Shown here in pieces: positions 24,123-31,755 of a stretch of DNA of 36,073 bases (its first letter is position 1; every line of letters begins with the position of its first letter). The translations under genes and the position numbers were made by a program. Source of the stretch: Thermoleophilaceae bacterium (GTDB lineage: Bacteria > Actinomycetota > Thermoleophilia > Solirubrobacterales > Thermoleophilaceae); NCBI GenBank assembly GCA_025928345.1, contig JAICJR010000010.1, forward strand, positions 1 through 36,073. The letters are read 5' to 3'. The notes under the pieces are model-generated. The model was not told the DNA's origin. It saw only the letters and a program-made list of their open reading frames with translations, and did no database searches.

Positions 24123-24485
24123 TCAGCGTGACGCGAGGCGGCGGAGGGTGAAGCCCGCCGCTATGAGCGCGGCACCGAGTGCCGCCACTGGCAGCAGCGG
24201 GAACCCGGTGCGCGGGAGAGTCTTCGTCGCGGCCGGGTCGGTGCTGGGGGAGCTGGACGCAGTCGTGGTCGTGGTCGCAGGCGCCTGCGTAGTCGTCGGC
24301 GCCGGCGTTGTGGTGGGAGCCGGCGTCGTGGTCGAGCCTGAGTTGTTCTTGTGCTTCTGCTGCGTGGGGACGTTCGAGAACGGGTCCTGGTACTGGTTGT
24401 CCCCGGCGCTGTCCGCGAGCGCCGTCGCCGGCAGGGCAAGCACGGCAGCGATCAGCGCGACGGCGGATAGACGCTTGGCGGCCAC
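24123..24485 (-). CDS. Small LPXTG cell-wall-sorted protein with Thr/Pro stalk
   Basis: The 120-residue product has a signal peptide (about 1-25, cut near ALA-DS), a short polar head (about 26-50), a low-complexity stalk of Thr, Pro and Ala (TTTPAPTTTPAPTTTQAPATTTTT, about 51-76 in shorter units), and the sorting signal LPRTGF (near 90-95), followed by a hydrophobic helix and the tail RRLASR. This is a full sortase substrate, to be attached covalently to peptidoglycan. No sortase gene is in the window. The start GTG is chosen because the signal peptide begins there. It lies in the minus-strand glycan operon, 37 bases after the acyltransferase and 4 before the GT2. The stalk may be O-glycosylated, given the neighbours, but that is inference. 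Confidence 0.85.
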   Translation of the reverse strand: MAAKRLSAVALIAAVLALPATALADSAGDNQYQDPFSNVPTQQKHKNNSGSTTTPAPTTTPAPTTTQAPATTTTTASSSPSTDPAATKTLPRTGFPLLPVAALGAALIAAGFTLRRLASR

Positions 24486-24522
24486 AGGGCATTGGTAGCA
24501 GAATCGCCAGTCGGCGAACGCG

Positions 24523-25773
24523 CTATGCCCGCTCGCCGGCGGCGGGCACTGGCTGTGGCGCCAGCGGCGCCGGCTCGGCGATCGCCTCCTCGCGCACAGT
24601 CGCGCGACGGTCGGGTATCAGCCGCTTCAGCGAGAGCGCCGGGCGCTCCAGCGCGTAGTAGCTGATCGCCGCGAGCACAACCGCGCCGCCCAGCGCCGCC
24701 AGCTCCCAGCCGATGTAGGGGTGGATCACGCTCGCGGCGTCGAAGTGCCAGCGCTGGAGCTGGTCGAACACGGTCTGGTGCCAGAGGTAGATGCCGTACG
24801 AGATCAGGCCGAGCCACAGGAGCACCCTGTTGGCGAGCACGTGGCGGCGCAGAAAGCCGCGCTGCTGGTTCCCGAACACGGCCGGTAGCAGCAGGAAGAA
24901 CGCCACGGCCGTGTACAGCAGGTGCTCCTCGATGTACTGCCTGTGCGAGACGGGGTCAGAAATGAACCCGCGCAGCCCGATGCCCCGGCTCACGACGATG
25001 AACGGCACGAGGGCGAGCAGCCAGGCAAGTACGGGGAAGCGGTCGAGCGGCCGCAGCAGCCGAGGCAGCTCCTCGCGGTCCTCCCACCACACGCTCATCA
25101 CGGCGATCGCCATGCCAACCGCGAACTGGTCGAGGAACATCGGCAGGTTGATAAGCGCTCCCGTGCTGTGCACGGGCCGGCTTCCCTGGGCTGACAGCAC
25201 GAGCAGCTTCGCCACGATGCTCGCCACGAACAGCACGGCGAGGCCGCCCAGCTCGAGCCGAAGACGCGACCGCGGCTCGCGCGCCCTCAGCGACCGCATC
25301 ACGAGCGCCCACACCGGCAGGAAGACGTAGAAGGTGATCTCGATGCAGAGGGTCCACGCCTGGTTGAGCCCGCCGGCGATGGTGGCCGTCTGGTAGGTCT
25401 GGCCGAAGAGGTAGAAGGTGGGAATGCCGGTGGGAGTGAACACTCCCTTCGACCCCAGCCAGATCACCGAAACGGTGAGCGCGAGCCAGTAGGCGGGCAC
25501 GATGCGGAGCAGGCGCCGCCACGCATACGGGACGCCGCGCGGCGCCGACTCGCCGCGCAGGTTCGCCCGCGCGAACGGCCGGTAGAGCAGGAAGCCCGAG
25601 ATGAGGAAGAAGATCGTCACGCCCACGTCGAGGCGCGCGAGGTAGGGCCGCAGCGCGGCGTTGCCGCCCACGACCACGCCGGAGAAGAACGCGGCATGGG
25701 TGGTGAGCACGGCGAGCGCCGCTATCGCGCGCATCGAATCGAAGAGGGGAAAGCGGCCAGATCGGGCGTTCAT
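24523..25773 (-). CDS. OafA/YrhL-type membrane acyltransferase
   Basis: The 416-residue product is a polytopic acyltransferase-3 family protein with about 10 helices. It begins with the conserved FDSMRAIAALAVLTTHAAFF (the expected catalytic His in TTHA, near residue 26), then GVTIFFLISGFLLYRPF, and near the end LGLISYGIYLWHQTVF. It should transfer an acyl group, usually acetyl from cytoplasmic acetyl-CoA, to sugars on the outside of the membrane. The ATG overlaps the stop of the GT-C gene as ATGA. A Pro-rich tail ends the protein. It probably decorates the locus's glycan; the acyl group and target sugar are not determined. Confidence 0.92.
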   Translation of the reverse strand: MNARSGRFPLFDSMRAIAALAVLTTHAAFFSGVVVGGNAALRPYLARLDVGVTIFFLISGFLLYRPFARANLRGESAPRGVPYAWRRLLRIVPAYWLALTVSVIWLGSKGVFTPTGIPTFYLFGQTYQTATIAGGLNQAWTLCIEITFYVFLPVWALVMRSLRAREPRSRLRLELGGLAVLFVASIVAKLLVLSAQGSRPVHSTGALINLPMFLDQFAVGMAIAVMSVWWEDREELPRLLRPLDRFPVLAWLLALVPFIVVSRGIGLRGFISDPVSHRQYIEEHLLYTAVAFFLLLPAVFGNQQRGFLRRHVLANRVLLWLGLISYGIYLWHQTVFDQLQRWHFDAASVIHPYIGWELAALGGAVVLAAISYYALERPALSLKRLIPDRRATVREEAIAEPAPLAPQPVPAAGERA

Positions 25774-27059
25774 GCCTCTGCGTCAAGAGTGTCAGATGCG
25801 CCTGGGATCGCAACCGCGAGCCGCTCCAGGAGCGCGACGATCGCCACCGCCGCCAGCACCACGATCGAGATCTCGGCCGCCATTCGCAGCCGCGTGATTC
25901 CGTAACCCACAGCGCCCGAGATCGTGACGAGCACGGGCGCCGACAGCAGGATCCAGAGCGGCGCGCCCCGCCTTCGCAGAAGAACGAGCCCGTAGATGGC
26001 GAGCGCCAGCAACATGTAGTACACGCCCGTTCCGATCTGCTCGCTGCGCAGGTCGCGTTGCTCGAGCGTCTCGTAGCTGGCGGCCTGGTTCGGCCGGTAG
26101 AAGTCCCAGATGCGGAGCACGCGCACGCCCACGACGAGCGGCACCCGGCCGGCGTTGTCGCGCGCGTAGTCGATCCCCTGACTTCGCCAGATCGACGCTT
26201 TGTGCGCCTCGGTTCCGCGCGCGAGCTTGAGGCAGTCGATCCGCCAGAGGCCGATCTGGTCGCCGTGGTACACCGGCCCGCAGTTGGCGCCGGCGAGCAG
26301 CGTGCCGCTGTTCGTGGAGATCCACACGGGCTGGTCGAACACGATCCAGGTCCTGATGAGCCAGGGTGCGAGGACGAGAAAGAACGCCACGACGCCGGCC
26401 GCGATGCGGCGCCCGCGGAACGGGCGACCGCCGCGCCAGGCGATCGGGATGACGAGAAGTAACAGGAGGAGTGACGCCTCCGCACGCGTCAACGCGCACA
26501 GCGCGACCAGCGCGCCGAGCACGGCGGCCCGCCCGAGCGAGGGCACGTCCCACAGCCGGTGGGCCGCGAGCAGGGTGAGCGCGATCAGCAGCCCGTAGAG
26601 CGACTCGCTGAGCAGCGTGCCGTCGGTGACGATCAGGATCGGGTAGAAGGCCGCCACGGCGGCTGCGATCAGCCCGACGCGCTCGCCACCCACGCGCCGC
26701 CCGAGCAACCCGACGGCGAACACGGTGCCGGTGCCCATCACCGCGGACGCGAGCCGGTGCGCCGTGTAGCTCGTGCCGCCCAGCCACGACACTCCCGACA
26801 GCAGCACGGGATACAACGGCGGATGCTCGGCGGTGGGCTCCTTGATCCCCTGCAGCGCGTACGGCTGCGCGGCCACGAAGCCGTGTCCCTTCGCCAGCAG
26901 ATTGGCGAGCAGGTGGAAGGTGAGAGCGTCGCCCTGCACCGTGATGTGGCGCGCCACGATCAGGATGTAGACCACGCGCGTCACAAGCCCGGCCACGGTG
27001 ATCAGGCCGAGCACCAGCCAGAACGGCCGCGCCAGTGGCCCGCGCAGCCGGCCTCTCAA
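25770..27059 (-). CDS. GT-C family membrane glycosyltransferase (ArnT/PMT-like)
   Basis: The 429-residue product has about 10-12 transmembrane helices and the GT-C layout. A first periplasmic loop holds an acidic residue (RHITVQGDALTFHLLANLLAKGHGF), followed by EHPPLYPVLLSGVSWL and a TLLSESLYGLLIALTLLAAHRL helix, and ends in a small extracytoplasmic domain. Such enzymes use polyprenyl-phosphate sugars on the outer face. A longer open frame exists to 27161, but it overlaps the TPR gene. I choose TTG at 27059 because it overlaps the TPR stop as TTGA, matching the GTGA and ATGA overlaps of the neighbouring genes, and begins just before the first helix. It is the third gene of the minus-strand operon. 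The donor and acceptor are unknown. Confidence 0.85.
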   Translation of the reverse strand: MRGRLRGPLARPFWLVLGLITVAGLVTRVVYILIVARHITVQGDALTFHLLANLLAKGHGFVAAQPYALQGIKEPTAEHPPLYPVLLSGVSWLGGTSYTAHRLASAVMGTGTVFAVGLLGRRVGGERVGLIAAAVAAFYPILIVTDGTLLSESLYGLLIALTLLAAHRLWDVPSLGRAAVLGALVALCALTRAEASLLLLLLVIPIAWRGGRPFRGRRIAAGVVAFFLVLAPWLIRTWIVFDQPVWISTNSGTLLAGANCGPVYHGDQIGLWRIDCLKLARGTEAHKASIWRSQGIDYARDNAGRVPLVVGVRVLRIWDFYRPNQAASYETLEQRDLRSEQIGTGVYYMLLALAIYGLVLLRRRGAPLWILLSAPVLVTISGAVGYGITRLRMAAEISIVVLAAVAIVALLERLAVAIPGASDTLDAEA

Positions 27060-27454
27060 GGGCGCCTCGTGGTGAGCGGGCTGAGCTCGTGCAGACGTGT
27101 GAGCGCCCGGCGGAACTGAGCGGGGTCGCTCGACTGTGTGGTCACCGCGAGCAGGGACCATGCGGTCCGGTTGTCGGGCTCGCGCCGCACGACCGACTCG
27201 AACACCGGGCGCGCCTCCGCGGTGCGGCCGAGCCGCACGAGCAGGCCGTAGATGGCGAGGTCTGGCTCGGTGCTCGGGTTGAGCGTCTTCGCGTCATTCG
27301 CCCGCTTGATCCCATGCTCGAGCTGCGCGGGCGTGGCAGCGCGGTTGAGCAGCGTCTGGTCCGCGCTCACCGTCGCGTTGTGGCCGTGCAGCCAGATCGA
27401 CATGCACACGATCGCCGCCACTGCCACCGCCACGAGTGACACTCGAGCGATCAC
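27056..27454 (-). CDS. Small membrane-anchored TPR-like protein
   Basis: The 132-residue product has one N-terminal helix (about 2-22, VSLVAVAVAAIVCMSIWL) acting as a membrane anchor or signal. An extracytoplasmic helical region follows whose spacing (LAIYGLLVRLGRTAEARPVFESVVRREPDNRTAWSLLAV) fits one to two TPR units. The start GTG overlaps the stop of the O-antigen ligase-like gene as GTGA, and the stop overlaps the next start as TTGA. In other systems TPR proteins near Wzy/WaaL-type enzymes act as partners; here that is inference. Very short for the family but apparently complete. Confidence 0.75.
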   Translation of the reverse strand: MIARVSLVAVAVAAIVCMSIWLHGHNATVSADQTLLNRAATPAQLEHGIKRANDAKTLNPSTEPDLAIYGLLVRLGRTAEARPVFESVVRREPDNRTAWSLLAVTTQSSDPAQFRRALTRLHELSPLTTRRP

Positions 27455-28953
27455 GCGGCCCCACCTCCGGCAGGTACCGGCTCGGGCGGCTGCACGCTCT
27501 CGGCGGCCACCGTCGACGGTGCCGCCGGCACATCCTCCGACCACGCCACGAGAGCGGCAGCGAGCAGCAGTCCGATCATCGCCACGGCGGGCATCTCCCA
27601 GTCCCAGTCGAGTCCCGCGTGCACGCCCCAGGCGCACAGCGCCGCGATCCAGCCGGCGCACAGCTGTGGCAGCCTGCGGTGTGCGCGCACCGCGCTGGCG
27701 CCCACCCCGATGATCAGCGCCGCGAGCAGCGCAAGGCCCACCAGGCCGAGCTCGGATGCCGTCTCGAAGTAGAGCGAGTGAGCGTCCTTCGCCGGGTCGG
27801 TGATCTTGCGCTCGCGAGCCCAGTCCACCTGGAAGCTCGAGGAGCCGTGGCCTATCAGCGGGTGATGCGCGAAGGTGCGGAACGCGACCGCCCAGTACGC
27901 CGTGCGGTTGCTCTCCACCGAGCCGAGCCGCTTGGCGTTGGCGCCGAACGCCGGCGTGCCCGCGCCGTGCTTTTCGTGCAGCGCACCGGCGAGGCCCGCC
28001 GCGGCGAGCATTACGACCACCACCGCCACGTACAACGGCGCGCGCCGCGGTAGGCGCAGCGGGGCGGGAGCGAGCGGGCGCACGAGGCGCCATTGGGCGA
28101 ACGCCGTGGCGGCGCAGATCAGCACGAAGAGCACGAGCATCACGGCGCCTTCCAGCTCGCGAGCGTGCAGGCTGCCGGACAGTCCGCGCACGCCGGGCAT
28201 AAGCGCCGCCGCGATCACGGCGGGCACCGCGCCGCCGACCGTGACGAGCACGGCGCGGAGCTGAGCGTGGGTGGGCATCGCCAGCACGAGCACCACCAGC
28301 CCGAGCGCGACGGCCACGATGGCGCCGCGCGAGAAGCTGATGTAGACGCTCACCCCGAGCGGGACCGCCGCCGCGGCCGCCACGGCGCGCCAGCTGTCCG
28401 GCCGGCTCGGATCGCCCGCGATGCGCGCGCACAGGACGAAGCCGAGCGCCGCCAAGAGGCCCATCGCGTTCCAGTACGTGAGCGGCTGCTCGAGCCGTCC
28501 GCCCGCGCTCGCCGAATGGGAGAGATGGACGATGCCCGGCAAGAGGCGGTTCGACAGCCCGTAGAGGATCACGATCAGCGCGCCGGCGGCGAGCACGGGG
28601 TCCACCGCCCGCGCGGCGGCGCGCGGTCGGAGCAGCGCCGCGGCGGCGAACATCACCGCCACGTACAGCAGGAGGCGCTGGAAGTCCTCGAACGCGGGTC
28701 CGCGCAGCGGCGCCCACGTGACGGACAGTCCCGTCCATGCGGCGAGGCCGGCGAGGCCCGCGAGCGCGATCAGTCCCGGCCGCGACGAGGGCAGCGGACG
28801 CCGCACCGTGAGCACCGCGAGGATTACGACCGCCCACGCGACGATGCCGGCCACGAGCCGCGGCCCTTGGAAGTAGCCGCCCGAGTAGAACGCGATCAGG
28901 GTCGGGCCCCCGAGCAGGGCCGCGACGCCGACCCCTTGGAGCCTGGAGGTCAC
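27451..28953 (-). CDS. O-antigen ligase/polymerase-like (Wzy/WaaL) membrane protein
   Basis: The 500-residue protein has about 12-14 helices and the O-antigen ligase family pattern: SYFSRGA-like VYISFSRGAIVAVALGL in the middle, then a large extracytoplasmic loop (about 350-430) with NRTAYWAVAFRTFAHHPLIGHGSSSFQ and DAHSLYFETASELGLVGLALL. The H-x-P-L-x-G-H-G loop is the hallmark. It should polymerise or ligate lipid-linked glycans outside the membrane. The start GTG at 28953 follows a TAGCCT -10 by 7 bases; longer forms would run into the divergent GT4 gene. It heads the minus-strand operon O-antigen ligase, TPR, GT-C, acyltransferase, LPXTG protein, GT2. Confidence 0.9.
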   Translation of the reverse strand: MTSRLQGVGVAALLGGPTLIAFYSGGYFQGPRLVAGIVAWAVVILAVLTVRRPLPSSRPGLIALAGLAGLAAWTGLSVTWAPLRGPAFEDFQRLLLYVAVMFAAAALLRPRAAARAVDPVLAAGALIVILYGLSNRLLPGIVHLSHSASAGGRLEQPLTYWNAMGLLAALGFVLCARIAGDPSRPDSWRAVAAAAAVPLGVSVYISFSRGAIVAVALGLVVLVLAMPTHAQLRAVLVTVGGAVPAVIAAALMPGVRGLSGSLHARELEGAVMLVLFVLICAATAFAQWRLVRPLAPAPLRLPRRAPLYVAVVVVMLAAAGLAGALHEKHGAGTPAFGANAKRLGSVESNRTAYWAVAFRTFAHHPLIGHGSSSFQVDWARERKITDPAKDAHSLYFETASELGLVGLALLAALIIGVGASAVRAHRRLPQLCAGWIAALCAWGVHAGLDWDWEMPAVAMIGLLLAAALVAWSEDVPAAPSTVAAESVQPPEPVPAGGGAA

Positions 28954-28960
28954 CCCTCGC

Positions 28961-28966
28961 AGGCTA
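28961..28966 (-). promoter_or_regulatory. Candidate -10 TAGCCT, leaderless, for the ligase operon
   Basis: On the minus strand TAGCCT ends 7 bases before the GTG start at 28953. It fits TANNNT. The next divergent promoter (28984) is only 17 bases away, so the two probably compete for polymerase or share control. Confidence 0.45.
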
Positions 28967-28983
28967 ACGCCAGCATCACTGGA

Positions 28984-28989
28984 TAAGCT
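28984..28989 (+). promoter_or_regulatory. Candidate -10 TAAGCT, leaderless, for the GT4 gene
   Basis: GATAAGCT ends 7 bases before the ATG at 28997, so the transcript would start at the start codon. It is the same hexamer as at 1640-1645. No Shine-Dalgarno is present. Confidence 0.5.
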
Positions 28990-28996
28990 GGCCCCG

Positions 28997-30172
28997 ATGG
29001 AGGGAACCAGGACTCGCCCCCCGCGGGTTGCGCTCGTGCACGACTTTCTGCTCGATGTGCGCGGTGCCGAGCGGGTGTTTCTCGTCATGTGCGACATGTG
29101 GCCGGACGCCGACGTGTTCACCGCGATCTATGACGAGGAGGGCACCGAGGGCCGTTTCGCCCACCGCGCGGTGCACACGTCCTTCCTCCAGCGCCTGAAG
29201 CCGAACTCGCGGACCTTCCGCGCGCTGCTGCCGCTCTACCCGTCCGCGATCGAGTCGCTCGACCTGTCCGGCTACGACATCGTGGTGTCGAGCTCGAGCG
29301 CCTGGGCGCACGCGGTGATCTGCGACGAGAACACCGTGCACGTCTCCTACTGCCACAACCCCTTCCGCTACGCGTGGAACGATCGCGACCAGACCCTGGC
29401 CGCCTGCACCAACCCCGTGTCGCGCGCGACGCTGCGCGCGGTCTTCCGCCGCTGGCGCCAGTGGGACTGGATCGCCGCCCAGCGCGTAACGAGCTACCTC
29501 ACCAACTCGCGCACCACGCAGGCGCGCATTCGCTCCTACTTCGGGCGCGACTCGAAGGTCGTATACCCCCCGGTTGAGACGAGCCGCTTCGCCCCGGCGG
29601 AGGTGGGCGAGCACTACCTGATCCTCTCCGAGCTGATGCGCCACAAGCACCTCGACACCGCGGTGCGCGCGTTCAACATGCTCGGCCGCAAGCTCGTGGT
29701 GGTGGGCGACGGGCCGGACTACCGGCGCCTTCGCCGCATCGCCGGGCCGAACGTGACCTTCGCCGGCCGCGTCAGCGACGCCGAGGCGGCGCGCCTGCTC
29801 GCCACGAGCCGCGCGCTCGTGATGACGGGCGTGGAGGAGTTCGGCATCGTGTCCGTGGAGGCCCAGGCCGCGGGCCGGCCGGTGATCTCGGTGCGCGGCG
29901 GCGGTGCGCTCGAGACGATCGAGGACGGCGTGACCGGCACTTTCTGGGAGGGCGGCCCGGCACAGCTCGCGGAGGCGGTGGCCGGGTTCGACGATGGGGC
30001 CGTCGACCCGCGCGCCTGGGTGCAGAACGCGGCTCGCTTCGACCAGTCCGTGTTCCGCGAGGTGCTGCCGCGCGAGGTGGAGCGCGCGGTGGCTGCGGAG
30101 GTGCCGCCGCCGGTCCGGCACCCCACCCGGCGGGTGCGGCGCGGGCTCGCGCGGCCGTTTCAGGTCGACTAG
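28997..30172 (+). CDS. GT4-family glycosyltransferase
   Basis: The 391-residue GT-B enzyme begins VALVHDFLLDVRGAERVFLVM (glycine-poor version of the GT4 N-terminal loop). It has VSYCHNPFRYAW (a block typical of WbaZ-like mannosyl/glucosyltransferases), LTNSRTTQARIRSYFGRDSKVVYPPVE, LILSELMRHKHLDTAV, and the donor site EEFGIVSVEAQAAGRPVISV with E-x7-E spacing. It should act in the cytoplasm on the lipid-linked glycan. The ATG follows a leaderless-type -10. The stop shares CTAG with the convergent membrane protein gene. The likely sugar is a hexose, but the evidence does not fix which. Confidence 0.92.
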   Translation: MEGTRTRPPRVALVHDFLLDVRGAERVFLVMCDMWPDADVFTAIYDEEGTEGRFAHRAVHTSFLQRLKPNSRTFRALLPLYPSAIESLDLSGYDIVVSSSSAWAHAVICDENTVHVSYCHNPFRYAWNDRDQTLAACTNPVSRATLRAVFRRWRQWDWIAAQRVTSYLTNSRTTQARIRSYFGRDSKVVYPPVETSRFAPAEVGEHYLILSELMRHKHLDTAVRAFNMLGRKLVVVGDGPDYRRLRRIAGPNVTFAGRVSDAEAARLLATSRALVMTGVEEFGIVSVEAQAAGRPVISVRGGGALETIEDGVTGTFWEGGPAQLAEAVAGFDDGAVDPRAWVQNAARFDQSVFREVLPREVERAVAAEVPPPVRHPTRRVRRGLARPFQVD

Positions 30173-31755
30173 CGCGGCACCATCACGTTGTAGAAGCCGT
30201 CGCGCTGGAGCAGGCGGTAGTTCGCGTTGATGTAGTTGTCGAGGATGCGGGAGCCGCTCGAGCGGCCGCGCTTGTTCGGCTCCGGACGGCTCGAGGCGGG
30301 GTCGGTCCAGCGGATGATCGCCTTCGGGTGCGTGCGACGCAGGATCCCCACGATCCGTGTCTGCGAGGCGGGACTCGTGAGCAGGCCGTGGTCGCGGTCG
30401 AGCGGGTTGTTGCGCTCGGTGAGGACGTACAGCGTTGGGTCGTTGATGGTGACGAGGTCCGAGCGCCTCGGGGCCACGTAGATGTAGCCGCCGGGCGGCA
30501 CGAGGCGGCGCACGAGCGGCACCACGCGGTCGAGCGCTGCGGCATTGGCAGGCGTCTCCTCGACGCCGTCGGCCACGTTCACATGGATCGGGGCGAGCTT
30601 GGGCGGCAGCACGAGCGCGGACACGCGGTTCGACAGCCCGTACAGCGTGAGCAGCGCGAGCACCACGAGCGGCAGCGCGGCGAGCCGCCCGCGGCCGGCC
30701 TCGATGAGCCACGCCCCGGCGGCCGCGAGCAGCACCACCACCACCGCGAGGAGCGGCGCGGTGTGAAGATCGTCCGTGCGCGAGAGCAGGTATGCGAGGC
30801 CGCCGACGCCGAGCACGAGCAGCCCCAGCCCGCGCCTTCGCCAGAGCGCGGCGGCTGCGCCGAGCGCCAGTCCGATCACGAGCAGCAGCGGCACGTAGAA
30901 CACGAGCACGTCCTTGGCGTGCTTCGCCAAATGCCACGGCGGCCACAGCGGGAGCGGCCCGCGGTAGTGGATCGGGAACGGCAGGCGCCAGTAGCTGCCC
31001 TCGCGCGCGGAGTTGCCGATCACGCCCTCGTACACCGTGTGCGGCCCGGCGGCGATGATCAGCGGCACGTACACGAGCGCGAGGCCTGCGGCCACCACGC
31101 CTCCCCAGATGAGAAGCCGGCGTAGCCGCGGACCGGGGCGCACCAAAAGGGCCACCACGGACGCGGCCACCGCGTAGGCGGCAAAGTCCGGTCGCCAGGC
31201 GGCCGCGAGGACCGTGAGCACGCCCCCCGACACCAGAGACCCGACACCCGGCTCCTCGCGGCCGGTCACGACGACAAGAGCCCACAGCACGAACGCGTAC
31301 GCCTCCGCCGCCGGGTTCGCGCTCGTGGGCTCCGCGAACGCGCACGCCGCGGCGAGCCAGGCAACCAGCGCCAGCCGCGGTCCGGCGAGCCGCCGCGCCA
31401 GCACGAACACCGCGAGCGCCGAAGCGGCGTCGCTCAGCACGCGCAGGATCCGCCAGTCCAGCAGCGACACTCCGAACACCTTGAACAGCCCCGCGAGCAC
31501 GTACGGGTGCGCCGGCCCGTAGGGCCAGAGGAAGTCGCGGTACGGCAGCTGGCCCTGCATCACTCGCCGGGCGGCCTGCAGCGCAATACCCTCGTCGAAC
31601 GGGTCGACCCGCCTCAGGATCGTGAAGGCCGAGATCGCGATGCCCGCCGCGAGCAGCGCGAACAGAAGCAGCCGGCCGGACGCGAGCTCGAGGCTCCGCG
31701 CGCGGTGCGAGCGCCCGCGGGCGGCCGCCGGTGTGGCCTGTGCCTCTACCGACAC
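30169..31755 (-). CDS. GT-C-like polytopic membrane protein
   Basis: The 528-residue protein has about 12 transmembrane helices (residues about 20-420) and a C-terminal globular domain (about 420-528: IHVNVADGVEETPANAAALDRVVPLVRRLVPPGGYIYVAPRR). The first outer loop, RRVDPFDEGIALQAARRVMQGQLPYRDFLWPYGPAHPY, contains Asp-Glu in the place where GT-C enzymes keep a catalytic acid, and PYRDF...YGP is typical of ArnT/GT-C-like proteins in actinobacteria. It should be a polyprenyl-phosphate-dependent glycosyltransferase, but this group is poorly characterised. The start GTG at 31755 is chosen as the only sensible start before the first helix. Its 5' end overlaps that of the divergent AftD-like gene, and its stop shares CTAG with the GT4 gene. 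Confidence 0.8.
   Translation of the reverse strand: MSVEAQATPAAARGRSHRARSLELASGRLLLFALLAAGIAISAFTILRRVDPFDEGIALQAARRVMQGQLPYRDFLWPYGPAHPYVLAGLFKVFGVSLLDWRILRVLSDAASALAVFVLARRLAGPRLALVAWLAAACAFAEPTSANPAAEAYAFVLWALVVVTGREEPGVGSLVSGGVLTVLAAAWRPDFAAYAVAASVVALLVRPGPRLRRLLIWGGVVAAGLALVYVPLIIAAGPHTVYEGVIGNSAREGSYWRLPFPIHYRGPLPLWPPWHLAKHAKDVLVFYVPLLLVIGLALGAAAALWRRRGLGLLVLGVGGLAYLLSRTDDLHTAPLLAVVVVLLAAAGAWLIEAGRGRLAALPLVVLALLTLYGLSNRVSALVLPPKLAPIHVNVADGVEETPANAAALDRVVPLVRRLVPPGGYIYVAPRRSDLVTINDPTLYVLTERNNPLDRDHGLLTSPASQTRIVGILRRTHPKAIIRWTDPASSRPEPNKRGRSSGSRILDNYINANYRLLQRDGFYNVMVPR

Noticed and set aside
24240-24340. Imperfect repeats such as GTCGTGGTC and GCCGGCGT
   Set aside because: They encode the Thr/Pro stalk of the LPXTG protein; irregular and mostly triplet-based, so ordinary low-complexity coding DNA and not a CRISPR or a contingency repeat.
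27060-27161. Upstream extension of the GT-C protein
   Set aside because: Overlaps the TPR gene, lacks helix or motif, and the TTGA overlap gives a better start.
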